From CAWUIO01 sp963922455 (lineage in GTDB: Bacteria > Bacteroidota > Bacteroidia > Cytophagales > Microscillaceae), in contig CAWUIO010000081.1 of assembly GCA_963922455.1 (NCBI GenBank), positions 1 through 30,978 of the forward strand: a stretch of 30,978 nt of DNA, read 5' to 3'. Below are positions 1-9,420 of this stretch, in pieces. The first letter of the stretch is position 1. Each line of letters starts with the position of its first letter. A model generated the notes under the pieces. It saw nothing but the letters and a program-made list of their open reading frames with translations, searched no databases and had not been told where the DNA came from. The position numbers were made by a program, and so were the translations under genes.

Positions 1-51
1 TTCCCGAAATGGCTCTTTGCAGCCCAAGGCAATTAAATTTAAACAGTTTCT
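1..51 (+). repeat. Right end of a MITE-like inverted-repeat element, cut by the window edge
   Basis: The last 21 bases (31-51) match exactly the right end of the element at 13698-13872, and the preceding stretch (AAATGGC[T/C]CTTTG...) also matches with a few changes and a 12-base internal deletion. It ends 63 bp beyond the stop of tamL, so it lies in the 3' region of that gene. The rest of the copy lies outside the window. Seen directly; the mobile nature is inferred from two copies and the terminal inverted repeats of the other one. Confidence 0.7.
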
Positions 52-114
52 AAATTCAGATTTGAAATTACGGCATTCCTCAAGCATTGCCAAACTACAA
101 GGGCAAGGAAAGTC

Positions 115-2880
115 TTAAAAAGGATAGCCAATGGCGATATTGAGTAGCGTAAGGTCATTGCGAAAGGGGCGCAAGGGCTTAAACTCCTGGATAACCCAGC
201 GGCGGTCACTGCGGCGAGCCGGGTCGTATACCTTAACGCCAAAATCAAGGCGCAAGAGTAAAAAAGGAAAATTGAAACGGACCCCAAAACCCGAACCCAG
301 GGCAATCTGACTGTAAAAATTGCTGAACCGGAAATTGGAGCCCGGACGATCGGGATCTTCTTCAAAAGTCCAAACATTTCCAGCATCGAGAAAGACCGCC
401 CCCCGGACAAAACCAAAGAGGGGAAAACGGTACTCGGCATTGGCTTCTATAATTATCTCCCCAGGCCGCTCAAAACGGTTGTCAAAGGTACCGTCATCAT
501 TGATGTCAGGCCGGGAAGAACCGGGGCCTAAACGCCGCGATTGCCAGGCCCGGATGCTACTACTTCCCCCCCCAAAAAAGAATTTTTCGTAAGGCAGGGT
601 GCTGGAGCCCCCAAAGGGCCGGGCAATACCCGTATTAAAGCGGAAAGCGAGGGAATGGAATTTCTTTTTGAGGGGATAATAATAAAACACTGTGGGGTTG
701 ATACGCCAATAGCGGAATAGTTTCAAGCCAAATACCCGCTCGTCTTCAGCATTGAGTAGGGGGATGTTTTTCCACAAAGATTGGGTTAAACCGCCCCCCT
801 CGACCAAAAATCGGACAAAAAAGGAGGGGTTTCGCTCATTTCCGGTATTGGTATTATAAGAGTAAATAGCATAAATACTACTCACCAAGGCCCGGTCAAA
901 ACTCTCGATAATGGGGTTCCCACTGTTGCTGAGGTCTTGTAAAATTTCATTGAAGGATTGACTGATATTTCGTGTATTCACAATATTCAGCTCCGCCAAG
1001 GTAAAATTGAGGCGGGAAAAGCCAAATTGTCCCTGGTAAGAGATAGAAGAAGCCAGATTGGTCCGGGTATACTCGGGCCTCCTCACAAAGTTAAAACCCA
1101 GGTTGAGTTGGGTGGTAGGGTTGACAAAATTTAGGCCTTCTCGCCAGTTGCGCCTGAGAGGAAATACAATTTTAGGAAAGGTAAGCGAGGTGTTCAATCC
1201 GGCTTCAATACTACTATAATTGTCATCTGAAAAACTGGCCTGCCCATCCAAAGCAAAACGGATGCTGGTTTCAAAAATCTCGGCTCCCCCGAAGGTATTT
1301 CGGTTTTTAAGGCTCAGATTAATAAAGGGGCCAGGCAGTCCTTGTACCACATTAAAACCTACCTCATTGCTCAACTGGTACCGTTCCAGGGGGGTAGTGT
1401 AAATGTGCATGAGGAGTTCGTCTTCGATGGAGCTGGTATCGGGGTTAATATTGACAAACTTAAACATATTGAGAATACCCAGGGACCTTTGCGTATCTAC
1501 CAAATCGGCTTGGCTGTACAGTTGTCCCGGCCTGAACCTAATCCTCCGGTTTAAAATCCCGGGATTGTATTTCATGGGGCCTTCGTGCACGTACTCAATA
1601 TTACTTCGGGCCGAGTGTAGCGTATCGGGGTCTCCTTTGCGCCTTCGGGTATTGACCAAGTGAAAAAACACGCGGTCTACTGGGTAGGCTTGATGTTTGC
1701 CTTCTTGGGGCTCATTGATTACAATTTGTACCCGGGCCCTTCTTTGGGGGCTTAGGTTTTTGGCTTCATTGGTAGGGCCGGAAATGCTGATGAGGGTATC
1801 CGCTTGAGCGAGGGCTAGGGTGTCGCTAAGATGCAGGGTGTCTACCCTAAAAATAATATACTGGCTGCTAAAAAACAGGTAGCCATTGTTACGGAGGAGT
1901 TTTTGAACTCGGAGCCTCTCGGATGATATTTTTCGTACATCATAAGGCTTGCCAGGTACGATGCTGCACTCGGAGAGGGATTGCTGCCATAGGCGCTCTA
2001 TATCAGGATCATTGGCCAGTAGGTTGATTTCTCCAAAATAAGTGGGTTCATTTTCTTCAACCTGGTAAATCACTTTTTTGCGGTGGGTATAGACTTTTTT
2101 GGTTTGTATAGACACCTTAGACTGAAAAAAGCCTTTACTTTCTAGGTATTCTTGGATTTCTTCGGCCGTACGACGTGTTTCTAGAGTATCGAAGTATACG
2201 GGTTTCTCTCCGACGGTACGCATGAGCCAGTTGCCCTCTTTGAGCCTAACCTGAAGTTTATCCAGTTTTTTCTTTTTTCTTCTTTCCAAACGGAGGACTT
2301 TGGGCGATTTTTGTCTTTTTTTCTTGTTGTAAAAGCTTTTGGTGGCTTGGATATCTTGTTTTATTTCCTCGATAGCGAGGGAGTCTTCTTTTTTCTCGGC
2401 TTTATCGAGATGGCGTTGCAAAGCTTCCAAGTCTTTTGCTTCTTTGGCACTTAGGGAAGCATTACGTTTTTCGCTTAGTTCATTTTCGGCATGGATAATT
2501 TTTTTATTGAAGCGTTCTTCCTTTTGGGTTATTTTTTGTTCAACTTTTTCGGGTTTAAAGATTTTTTTTCCATAATTATACGCCCAGACATAGGGAAGTC
2601 CCCCAAAAATCTTCCGATTAGGCTTTTGGCGATAAAGGGTTTCTAAACTTTCGCTAGAGATGGTTTCATTGCCTTTTATTTCCTGGCTATGGAGAATAAA
2701 TGCACCTTCGGGTATATTCTTTTGACTTACACAGGAGCAAATAGTAGCCAAAAAGAGCAGCCACACGAAGCGAATGCCAAGAAGGTTTGAAGATAGAAGA
2801 CACAGATTAAGGGCTTGGTAAAAAAAGTTAACCTTTTTCCTAAGTTGCTGAAATAATATGATACCCTGCCGATAAACCAT
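115..2880 (-). CDS. tamL: TamL-type lipidated Omp85/BamA-family outer membrane protein
   Basis: Omp85-family barrel with N-terminal POTRA-type region, probably the essential Bacteroidota TamL involved in outer-membrane homeostasis. Length 921 aa. A hydrophobic segment (about 26-47) ends in a lipobox-like ICS-C (Cys50), followed by PEGAFIL, resembling the start of mature TamL proteins. Residues about 110-220 are very Lys/Glu-rich and probably helical, an insertion before the POTRA-like part (about 225-340). The C-terminal third is barrel-like, with GGGSSSIRAW near 770 in place of the Omp85 VRGF/Y motif and a final aromatic residue (GYPF). The start is uncertain: ATG at 2880 overlaps the ATG of the divergent methyltransferase gene and leaves no promoter room; GTG at 2766 (Val39) would give a very short signal peptide. 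The pairing with an RNA methyltransferase gene recurs in Bacteroidota. TamL rather than BamA is inferred from the lipobox and the domain content. Confidence 0.82.
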   Translation of the reverse strand: MVYRQGIILFQQLRKKVNFFYQALNLCLLSSNLLGIRFVWLLFLATICSCVSQKNIPEGAFILHSQEIKGNETISSESLETLYRQKPNRKIFGGLPYVWAYNYGKKIFKPEKVEQKITQKEERFNKKIIHAENELSEKRNASLSAKEAKDLEALQRHLDKAEKKEDSLAIEEIKQDIQATKSFYNKKKRQKSPKVLRLERRKKKKLDKLQVRLKEGNWLMRTVGEKPVYFDTLETRRTAEEIQEYLESKGFFQSKVSIQTKKVYTHRKKVIYQVEENEPTYFGEINLLANDPDIERLWQQSLSECSIVPGKPYDVRKISSERLRVQKLLRNNGYLFFSSQYIIFRVDTLHLSDTLALAQADTLISISGPTNEAKNLSPQRRARVQIVINEPQEGKHQAYPVDRVFFHLVNTRRRKGDPDTLHSARSNIEYVHEGPMKYNPGILNRRIRFRPGQLYSQADLVDTQRSLGILNMFKFVNINPDTSSIEDELLMHIYTTPLERYQLSNEVGFNVVQGLPGPFINLSLKNRNTFGGAEIFETSIRFALDGQASFSDDNYSSIEAGLNTSLTFPKIVFPLRRNWREGLNFVNPTTQLNLGFNFVRRPEYTRTNLASSISYQGQFGFSRLNFTLAELNIVNTRNISQSFNEILQDLSNSGNPIIESFDRALVSSIYAIYSYNTNTGNERNPSFFVRFLVEGGGLTQSLWKNIPLLNAEDERVFGLKLFRYWRINPTVFYYYPLKKKFHSLAFRFNTGIARPFGGSSTLPYEKFFFGGGSSSIRAWQSRRLGPGSSRPDINDDGTFDNRFERPGEIIIEANAEYRFPLFGFVRGAVFLDAGNVWTFEEDPDRPGSNFRFSNFYSQIALGSGFGVRFNFPFLLLRLDFGVKVYDPARRSDRRWVIQEFKPLRPFRNDLTLLNIAIGYPF

Positions 2881-3637
2881 GCTTTCAAAAAATCAAATAA
2901 AATTCATTCGCTCTTTACACCAAAAAAAATTTCGGGTGGCCCATCAACTTTTTATCGTAGAAGGCGAAAAAAATGTGATAGAAACCATAAGATCCAATCA
3001 TCCCATTGCTGATTTATACTTTACGAATAAATTTCACCAAAAATATGCCGATTTACTGGATCTCCGCCAACTTCCATATACCATTGTAAGCGAAGAGCAA
3101 CTCAAACTAGCTGGAACTCTCAGTAGCAATGACGCCGCTTTGCTGATAGCCCCCATAAGCCCCCAAAAACCTCGCCCTTTGAAGCCTGGAGAATATGTTC
3201 TTGTATTAGATGATATCCGGGACCCTGGAAACCTAGGGACTATCCTACGTATTGCCGATTGGTACCGAATAAATCAAATAATCGCATCACCTACTTGTGT
3301 AGATGTGTATAATCCCAAGGTTATTTCCAGCTGCAAGGGCTCTTATTTGCGGGTGCATTATGTAGTACATTCCCTAGAGGATATTTTACAGAAAGCCTCA
3401 ACTACTGGGTTTCCTATATTAGGCACCTTCCCTCAAGGGGAAAACATTCACCAATATACCTTTCCTTTAAAAGGGGGATATATAGTCCTGGGTAACGAAT
3501 CGCAAGGAATACAAAATTCTTTGTTGCCTTATTTTGATCAGCAGCTGAGTATTCCCCGGTTTGGTGAAGCCGAATCCTTAAATGTCGCCATGGCGTGTGC
3601 TATTGTTTGTGATAATTTAAGGCGGCAGTTATCTTGA
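2879..3637 (+). CDS. SpoU/TrmH-family RNA 2'-O-methyltransferase
   Basis: SPOUT methyltransferase that uses S-adenosylmethionine to methylate a ribose in rRNA or tRNA; cytoplasmic. 252 aa, normal for RlmB/TrmH relatives. An N-terminal substrate-binding part (about 1-95; 'FIVEGEKNV' near 23) precedes the catalytic domain. Motif 1 is VLVLDDIRDPGNLGTILRIA (Asn and Arg conserved), motif 2 is NPKVISSCKGS, motif 3 is IVLGNESQGI plus ESLNVAMACAI, which form the trefoil knot and cofactor pocket. The substrate cannot be told from sequence. The gene is divergent from tamL with start codons sharing two bases, and its stop lies 4 nt from the stop of the converging T9SS-protein gene. Confidence 0.93.
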   Translation: MLSKNQIKFIRSLHQKKFRVAHQLFIVEGEKNVIETIRSNHPIADLYFTNKFHQKYADLLDLRQLPYTIVSEEQLKLAGTLSSNDAALLIAPISPQKPRPLKPGEYVLVLDDIRDPGNLGTILRIADWYRINQIIASPTCVDVYNPKVISSCKGSYLRVHYVVHSLEDILQKASTTGFPILGTFPQGENIHQYTFPLKGGYIVLGNESQGIQNSLLPYFDQQLSIPRFGEAESLNVAMACAIVCDNLRRQLS

Positions 3638-3641
3638 GCAT

Positions 3642-5558
3642 TTAAGGTTGAATAAGAATTCTTCTAGATGCTGTTTTACCCTTTTCAAAATATCCTTTAA
3701 GTATGTAGAACCCAGGCTTCAAACTAGAAAGTGAATAAGACACTTGCCTACTCCCTCTTGGGGTAGCTCTTTCCCAAAGTAAGCGACCTCCCAGATCATA
3801 AAGTTCTACGCTTAGAGGCAGTTTACCTTGCATTTTTAATACTTCCCCAGCCGGGTTGGGGTAAACTTGCCAAGGCTTAGTGAGATCTTCCTCGGAGGAG
3901 GTTACAATTTGGGGCCTATCTCCAAAAACCGGCCGGATCATAATGCTGCCTCTCTGAGACTCTACTGGCGTAAATTGCTGCCAAACCTGACCAAAATTGA
4001 AGAAAATTTTACTACTGGCATCATTGTTTCGATCAAAACCCACAGTGAGAGGGTCACTGGAAGTCTGTTGCCAGCCTACATAAAACCTCCCAGAATTAAG
4101 AAGCACTTCGGGGAATACAAAAGGAACCTCTTCGGGTTCTTGTAAATCGCGAAAGAGTTGCTGAACACTTAAAAATTCATCCCGGGTATTGGGGTAAACC
4201 ACGGGCACCGAAAGTTGACTTAGGACCTGGTTACTTCCTTCCCCAAAGGCAATTTCTTGCCAAATGGTCAACAAGAAGGATTGCCCCGCTAGGTTTTGAC
4301 GACTTTGGCTCAAATGAATTAACACATCCCGAAGGGTGTCGGCTTCATTTAAGGAATACTCAACCGCCACAAAACCTCGGTTTTGATTTAGGCCAATGGC
4401 AAATTCTGCCGTACCATCATCATAGGCAAAGTAGTCATCCAGCACGGTTAGGCTACTAATTGTATCGTTTCTTCTTAGGTCAATGGGTGGGATAATATTT
4501 GTGTTTTCTCCCGAATTTAGTTGGAAAACCGTTTTGAGATACAAAGCAGTATCGCTAGGGGAAGCGAGATTATCTGGAATTGGGGCATCTAATACAGCCC
4601 GGTCTCCCCCGGGGAGAAAGATCTGTTGCTCGGGTTGTAACGTTGCGATTAAGGTATTGGTGAGTGTATCTTCAACAATAACCGAATAGGCAGGAGCATC
4701 AAAGATACTATTGCTCAAATTAAATACGGAAGAGTTTACCGTATCGGCAGTTTCCTCGGCCGGATTGGCAAGGTATTGATTGATAGGCATTGCCGAATAA
4801 TTTCGCAATAAATTACCTGGCTGTCGAGCATATGCGATTTCATCGGGGAAAAAACTCTCAGGGTTTACACTCAAGGTGTCTAGGTACACATAGTCAATAT
4901 GCCAAACATCAAAAAGACCTGTTTGCCTACCAAAGGATTGAAAGCGAAATTGAAAATCATCGCGCAGATAAGAGCGATTATCCACGGGTATATTAACCAA
5001 AAAGAACGTGTCTACGGGGGCCACGCTATCATCGCCAAAAATGGACCATTGGGTTACCCAAGTAGTATCATTGAGTTTAAACTGTAGTCTTAGGGAGTCT
5101 GAGGGATTTGGGTTTTCAGTCAAACCCTGTCTTTGCCAATAAAAACGGAGGTTTACATTATCGCCCGGCTCAAAAGGGGCCAAATTAACTCGGTTTGAAA
5201 CCAACTGATCCGTTAAGCCAACGTTGTTTGACGCAAGAAAGTCAAACACATAAGGAGTGCCTGCCTCATTTAATCCGTCAAAACTGGCCACATTAAGGGT
5301 TATGGGTTCCAGTGCCGAGGTATTATTGATATACGTTCCTCCGCCAATCTCCCACAAATGTGGATCGGGGGTGCTAGTAGAAGTAGAAAAATCCTCAAAA
5401 AAAGGTAAGCTAATGCGTGTGCTATCTTTTAAGATGGGGACGTTTTGAGACGGCGCGTCATACGGGGTAAGGTTGGGGAATAAGATTAACTGAGCCTTTG
5501 CTTGGGAAAAACTTAGCAATCCCAGCAAAAAAAACAATCCACCTAGGATCTTATGCAT
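3642..5558 (-). CDS. Exported protein with T9SS type A C-terminal sorting domain
   Basis: 638 aa, with a classic signal peptide (residues 1-22, hydrophobic run then AKAQ) and a C-terminal sorting domain of about 75 residues (QVYPNPAGEVL ... VELYDLGGRLLW ... LKPGFYILKG ... ILIQP) that directs transit through the type IX secretion system and anchoring at the surface. The middle is beta-rich, Asn/Asp/Leu-rich with no recognised catalytic motif; an early stretch (about 60-230) with FFEDFS, FDGLNEAG and WHIDYV resembles the MAM/jelly-roll-like front domains of Bacteroidota surface proteins. Third gene of the apparent minus-strand operon behind ddl and the PASTA gene (41-nt gap), so its job may be envelope-related, but function is unknown. 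Confidence 0.88.
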   Translation of the reverse strand: MHKILGGLFFLLGLLSFSQAKAQLILFPNLTPYDAPSQNVPILKDSTRISLPFFEDFSTSTSTPDPHLWEIGGGTYINNTSALEPITLNVASFDGLNEAGTPYVFDFLASNNVGLTDQLVSNRVNLAPFEPGDNVNLRFYWQRQGLTENPNPSDSLRLQFKLNDTTWVTQWSIFGDDSVAPVDTFFLVNIPVDNRSYLRDDFQFRFQSFGRQTGLFDVWHIDYVYLDTLSVNPESFFPDEIAYARQPGNLLRNYSAMPINQYLANPAEETADTVNSSVFNLSNSIFDAPAYSVIVEDTLTNTLIATLQPEQQIFLPGGDRAVLDAPIPDNLASPSDTALYLKTVFQLNSGENTNIIPPIDLRRNDTISSLTVLDDYFAYDDGTAEFAIGLNQNRGFVAVEYSLNEADTLRDVLIHLSQSRQNLAGQSFLLTIWQEIAFGEGSNQVLSQLSVPVVYPNTRDEFLSVQQLFRDLQEPEEVPFVFPEVLLNSGRFYVGWQQTSSDPLTVGFDRNNDASSKIFFNFGQVWQQFTPVESQRGSIMIRPVFGDRPQIVTSSEEDLTKPWQVYPNPAGEVLKMQGKLPLSVELYDLGGRLLWERATPRGSRQVSYSLSSLKPGFYILKGYFEKGKTASRRILIQP

Positions 5559-5599
5559 GAATTTGTGATAAGGGTTTAACCAATTTTCCTAATAACGCC

Positions 5600-6634
5600 C
5601 TATTTCTCGGGAATATTTTTTTTAGTAGAGTCTGCTTTTTCTGGTTTTCCTTGATTTCTTCGTTTATCGCGAATCCGTTCCAAATCACTGGCATCCCGGA
5701 TATTTATATTCGTGTTAAGAGAATCTTTTTTTCTTTGTTCCTCTTCGCTCAAAATCTCTTCTTCGTCCATGGGTTCAGCGGCTGGGTTACCAGCTACGAC
5801 CAGGGCAACCACTTCTCCTTCTCTTACCATCATGCGAAGTCGGTTATCCATGGGGCCTCCCGGGCGAATCCCCGGTTCTAATTTACCTATGTACACTTTG
5901 GGTGATTGACTCAAAACGGTACCTATTTCTTGTCGGCTATTGAAGTTATAGTTAATAACATCCAAAACTAAATTATGTCCCTTCAAAACCAATTGGGCCT
6001 CATCTAGCTGCATGGTAACCAAATCGGGCATAGGAAACTCGGTTTCTCCCAAACCATCCCCAATTAATAAGTCAATAGTACTCCCCTTGGGTATGTACAC
6101 TCCCGAATCTAGCTGGGCTAAGGATTCCTTATCATATTTTTGTCCTTTAAAAGAAAATTCGAGTATACTGTTCAAGCCAGCGTGGGGTTTGTATTTTATT
6201 CTTCCCAATTTCAAGTCTTCACTCCTCAAGGTGCGCTTGGCTTCACTAAACGGCATATCAATCAAGTTGGGAAGCCTAACTTTTGGCGGCTCCAGAGGGT
6301 TGATGGCCAGACGTAGTTTTCTAAATCGCTTGACAAGTTCACCAGGCTCCGGCGATTGGGTGAGCACCGTATGAGGTTTATGTTTTTGCGAAAAACTGGA
6401 ATCAACAATCATAAAGTCTAAGTCTCGTCGGCTCAGAAAATTCTCGATCTCACTCACGGGCATACCTACCAAATCGGGTACCGTTACCGCTTCTTGATGT
6501 AAGGTAACAGAGGGAAGAATAGACTGAAAAAAGACCAATACGATAATAACCCCAAGACAAATAAGAATGCCTACATGGGTCAATAGATCATAAATGGTTT
6601 CAAAGCGGATGTATACGTATCTCTTCTCGGACAT
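5600..6634 (-). CDS. Membrane-anchored PASTA-domain protein
   Basis: 344 aa. A short cytoplasmic N terminus, one transmembrane helix (about 18-40, GILICLGVIIVLVFF) and three PASTA repeats in the periplasm (about 48-110, 115-190, 197-281), each starting with the PxLxxMxxxEA-type motif (VPDLVGMPVSEIE, LPNLIDMPFSEAK, MPDLVTMQLDEAQ). A charged, low-complexity tail (about 290-344) follows. PASTA repeats elsewhere bind peptidoglycan fragments; there is no kinase domain here, unlike PknB-type proteins. It lies 14 nt downstream of ddl. The ddl-PASTA pair is familiar from Flavobacteriia, which supports a link to cell-wall synthesis or sensing. The exact role is unknown. Confidence 0.9.
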   Translation of the reverse strand: MSEKRYVYIRFETIYDLLTHVGILICLGVIIVLVFFQSILPSVTLHQEAVTVPDLVGMPVSEIENFLSRRDLDFMIVDSSFSQKHKPHTVLTQSPEPGELVKRFRKLRLAINPLEPPKVRLPNLIDMPFSEAKRTLRSEDLKLGRIKYKPHAGLNSILEFSFKGQKYDKESLAQLDSGVYIPKGSTIDLLIGDGLGETEFPMPDLVTMQLDEAQLVLKGHNLVLDVINYNFNSRQEIGTVLSQSPKVYIGKLEPGIRPGGPMDNRLRMMVREGEVVALVVAGNPAAEPMDEEEILSEEEQRKKDSLNTNINIRDASDLERIRDKRRNQGKPEKADSTKKNIPEK

Positions 6635-6648
6635 AGGGCTTTTGGTTA

Positions 6649-9408
6649 CTAGGCTTGTAAGGGTTTTTTTCCCAAGGCAAATTTAAGAATTCTGTCAATA
6701 AACTGATAAGGTTTATAATCGTTTAACGCAGCTTGATGGAAAATACAAGTAGCCGGAGTCATTCCGGGCAAGGAATTAATCTCGATAACGATGATTTCGG
6801 GATCCTTCCCTGGGTATTGCCGTACAAAAGCATCAATTCGGGCATAGCCCTCCACGTCTAAGAGTTTGGCTACTTTATGGAGTTCTTGTTTTACTAAAGC
6901 AGCAATATGGGCATTTATTCCGGGGTCTTTGCTGTATACTGCGGGGGTTATATTTTGCCCTTCTCCGGCTAGAAACTTTTCTTCCAGGGATAAAATTTCT
7001 CCTTGGGCCAAGGCCTGGGAGGGTTCAAATATTTCGTAACGCCGTTTCCTTTCTCCTGTACTGGCATCAATATCCCAATGTGTAAGCAGGCCTCCGGTGA
7101 TTTCCATAAACAGCTCAGCTCCTTTTGACTCGATAAGCTCTTCTACCAAGAAAAACGGTTTTTGAGGAAAGGGTTCATCGGCTCCCAGGCCTAGCAATTG
7201 GGATTCTTGGGGGGGAAAAGCCTCTTCATCACGAAAACAAATCCGAGCATAGGCTTCCAATGCTTCCCGGCTTCTGATTTTTTTCACGGCTGAACTACAC
7301 CCTTCATCGGCGGGTTTGGCAATCAAAGGGTAGGTAATCCGATCTTCCAACTGGTCCAAATATGCTATGGGCGCATCCATCCAGGGGGCGGCCTCAAATA
7401 AAAAGTGTTCGGCTACCCGGATTCCGTGGGTGCGAAGCCGCTCATTAGTTATGTACTTATTGATGGTAATCTCCGAGCTTTGAATGCCCGATCCGTTATA
7501 AGGGATGTCCCAAGCTTCTAATTGCTTTTGTAAATGTCCATCTTCTCCCGGCCGCCCGTGCAAGGCGATAAATACTAAGTCAACCCGCTGAGCCAGATCC
7601 TCCATCGATAAGGCAAGGGGCTTTAGTAAGGTTTCACCGGCATACTTTTGAGTGATTTCCTGTGCTTCTTCTCGGATTTTATGTAAGAGCGCTTCCCGTT
7701 CTGGGTGCATTTCATCAGCTTCGTAAGCCCTTAGCTTATCCCGGATATCATCGGCGTGATCTTTGAGCATATACCGCACAGGCAAGGCGTGCAAACTAAA
7801 GGCTTCTGCACTACCACTCAAAAAGATCGGTATGGGTAGGTATTGGGAAGATGAAGCTAATTTTTCGTAAATATTCCTGCCGCTTTCCATGGAGATGTGC
7901 CTTTCGGTAGAGTACCCTCCCATGATCACGCCTACCCGGGTTTTTTCAGCTTTTTCTTCGCTTTGGAGGCGTAGTTTTTGATCCAAAGACTCGAGTAATG
8001 CTTCACTTGTAGGTCTCATAGTACCTTGAGCCCGGTTTTGAAGGGATGTGCGAATGATAAAAGTCAAAAAGTCCCGGGCATTTAGCCCAATTTCGGCGGC
8101 TTGATGAAAGAAAAACGAAGAGGGCATCATACCCGAGGTAGTATTCGGATCATTCAGTATAATCTGCCCCTTGGCGGTCAAAAAACCATCAATTCGGGCA
8201 TACACTTCCATAGACAGTCCATCAAAAAGCCGACAACACTCCTCACGGATTTGTTCAATAATCTCGGTAGACGCTCGTATTGGGGTGATTTTCCGGCTTG
8301 TACCCGGTAAATACTTGGAACGGTAGTCAAAAAAAGTGCGGGATTTTACTATTTCGGTAGGAGGGAGGGCCAAGGGAGGCTGCCCATCCGGCTTGAGAAC
8401 GATACAAGAAAACTCGGTCCCCTCCAGGAAGGATTCCAGGAGGACTGAGTCCTCGGCATCATGTGCCCGGAATATAATTTCTTTATCGGCAGGGGCTTGA
8501 GCCAATTGGGTGTTCAAAAAATCGTAGAGAGACCAGGGCTCATACAAGGCTTCGGCAGTATCCTCCGACTCGATCCAAACCGGAAAGCCCAAGCCCTCTC
8601 GTATATCGGTAAACCGGATGATATACTCCTGGTGTTCCGATTTACTCATTCCTTGCCATTGCCCTGCTTGCATACGTTCCCGGAAGAAACTTTTTTCTAA
8701 GCTACTTGCCAACAAATCCGGATCGGCTTCTTTAAGAATATGTACACCTATGGAAGATCCTTGACGCGGGTTTTTCATAACCAAGGGAAAGCCAATATGA
8801 GTCTTTAGTTCTTCCACATAGTTCTTCCACGCGGTATTTCTATATCTTTTAAAATCGGAATAAGCTAGCAATTGCTGTTGGGGGCGAGCAAAGCCCTGGG
8901 CTTGCATCCAGCTACTTTGCTGGGCTTTATCAATTCCTATGGCCGAGCCCAATATACCAGTACCTGAGTACGGGATACCATACCATTCCAACATGCCTTG
9001 GATACTACCATCTTCACCAAAGGCCCCGTGCAGGGCCAAAAAGGCAAAGTCAATTTCCTGGGCCAGTTGGTCCGGACTTAATACCTTTCCCACTTCTTGG
9101 GCCAAAGCTCTTGCCTCTTCCCGGGAGGCAAGTCTGAGCGATTCTGCATATATCTGAAAGGGGAGCTGCTTTGTACCGGGTAGGCCGACCTCCGGATAGC
9201 GCCCCACGGGAGGGTAAAAATCCCGGATGGTTCCTTTATAAATAAATTGCCAATCGAGCAAGATAAAATTCCCTAGGCTATCCACAAAAATAGGGACTGC
9301 CTCAAACAATCCTTTGTCTAGGTTGTCGTAGACCGTTCTTCCGCCCGCAAAAGAGACTTCCCTTTCGCGCGACATACCGCCAAAAAAGATCCCGATTTTT
9401 AATTTCAT
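6649..9408 (-). CDS. ddl: Double-length D-alanine--D-alanine ligase (two ATP-grasp modules)
   Basis: Makes D-Ala-D-Ala for peptidoglycan precursors, ATP-dependent, cytoplasmic. 919 aa from the ATG at 9408 (a GTG 36 nt upstream is possible), against about 300-370 aa for normal Ddl, because two ligase modules are joined. Module 1 (about 1-465): GGMSREREVS, ALHGAFGEDG, KNPRQGSSIGV, FFDYRSKY and LNDPNTTSGM, where Asp (about residue 420) replaces the metal-binding Glu of the usual EINT motif. Module 2 (about 490-919): GGYSTERHIS, ALHGRPGEDG, KPADEGCSSAV, EEKFLAGEGQNITP and IEINSLPGMTP, with the normal EIN but an altered Gly-rich loop. Each module is thus degenerate at a different place. First gene of an operon with the PASTA gene. 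Confidence 0.92.
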   Translation of the reverse strand: MKLKIGIFFGGMSREREVSFAGGRTVYDNLDKGLFEAVPIFVDSLGNFILLDWQFIYKGTIRDFYPPVGRYPEVGLPGTKQLPFQIYAESLRLASREEARALAQEVGKVLSPDQLAQEIDFAFLALHGAFGEDGSIQGMLEWYGIPYSGTGILGSAIGIDKAQQSSWMQAQGFARPQQQLLAYSDFKRYRNTAWKNYVEELKTHIGFPLVMKNPRQGSSIGVHILKEADPDLLASSLEKSFFRERMQAGQWQGMSKSEHQEYIIRFTDIREGLGFPVWIESEDTAEALYEPWSLYDFLNTQLAQAPADKEIIFRAHDAEDSVLLESFLEGTEFSCIVLKPDGQPPLALPPTEIVKSRTFFDYRSKYLPGTSRKITPIRASTEIIEQIREECCRLFDGLSMEVYARIDGFLTAKGQIILNDPNTTSGMMPSSFFFHQAAEIGLNARDFLTFIIRTSLQNRAQGTMRPTSEALLESLDQKLRLQSEEKAEKTRVGVIMGGYSTERHISMESGRNIYEKLASSSQYLPIPIFLSGSAEAFSLHALPVRYMLKDHADDIRDKLRAYEADEMHPEREALLHKIREEAQEITQKYAGETLLKPLALSMEDLAQRVDLVFIALHGRPGEDGHLQKQLEAWDIPYNGSGIQSSEITINKYITNERLRTHGIRVAEHFLFEAAPWMDAPIAYLDQLEDRITYPLIAKPADEGCSSAVKKIRSREALEAYARICFRDEEAFPPQESQLLGLGADEPFPQKPFFLVEELIESKGAELFMEITGGLLTHWDIDASTGERKRRYEIFEPSQALAQGEILSLEEKFLAGEGQNITPAVYSKDPGINAHIAALVKQELHKVAKLLDVEGYARIDAFVRQYPGKDPEIIVIEINSLPGMTPATCIFHQAALNDYKPYQFIDRILKFALGKKPLQA

Positions 9409-9412
9409 TCTG

Positions 9413-9420
9413 CAAACATA
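9413..9420 (-). promoter_or_regulatory. ddl: Possible -7 box (TATGTTTG) abutting the ddl start
   Basis: On the minus strand TATGTTTG fits the Bacteroidota -7 consensus TAnnTTTG and ends 4 nt before the ATG at 9408. No TTG sits at the expected distance upstream, and transcription would begin almost at the start codon (leaderless). It may be chance. Confidence 0.22.
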
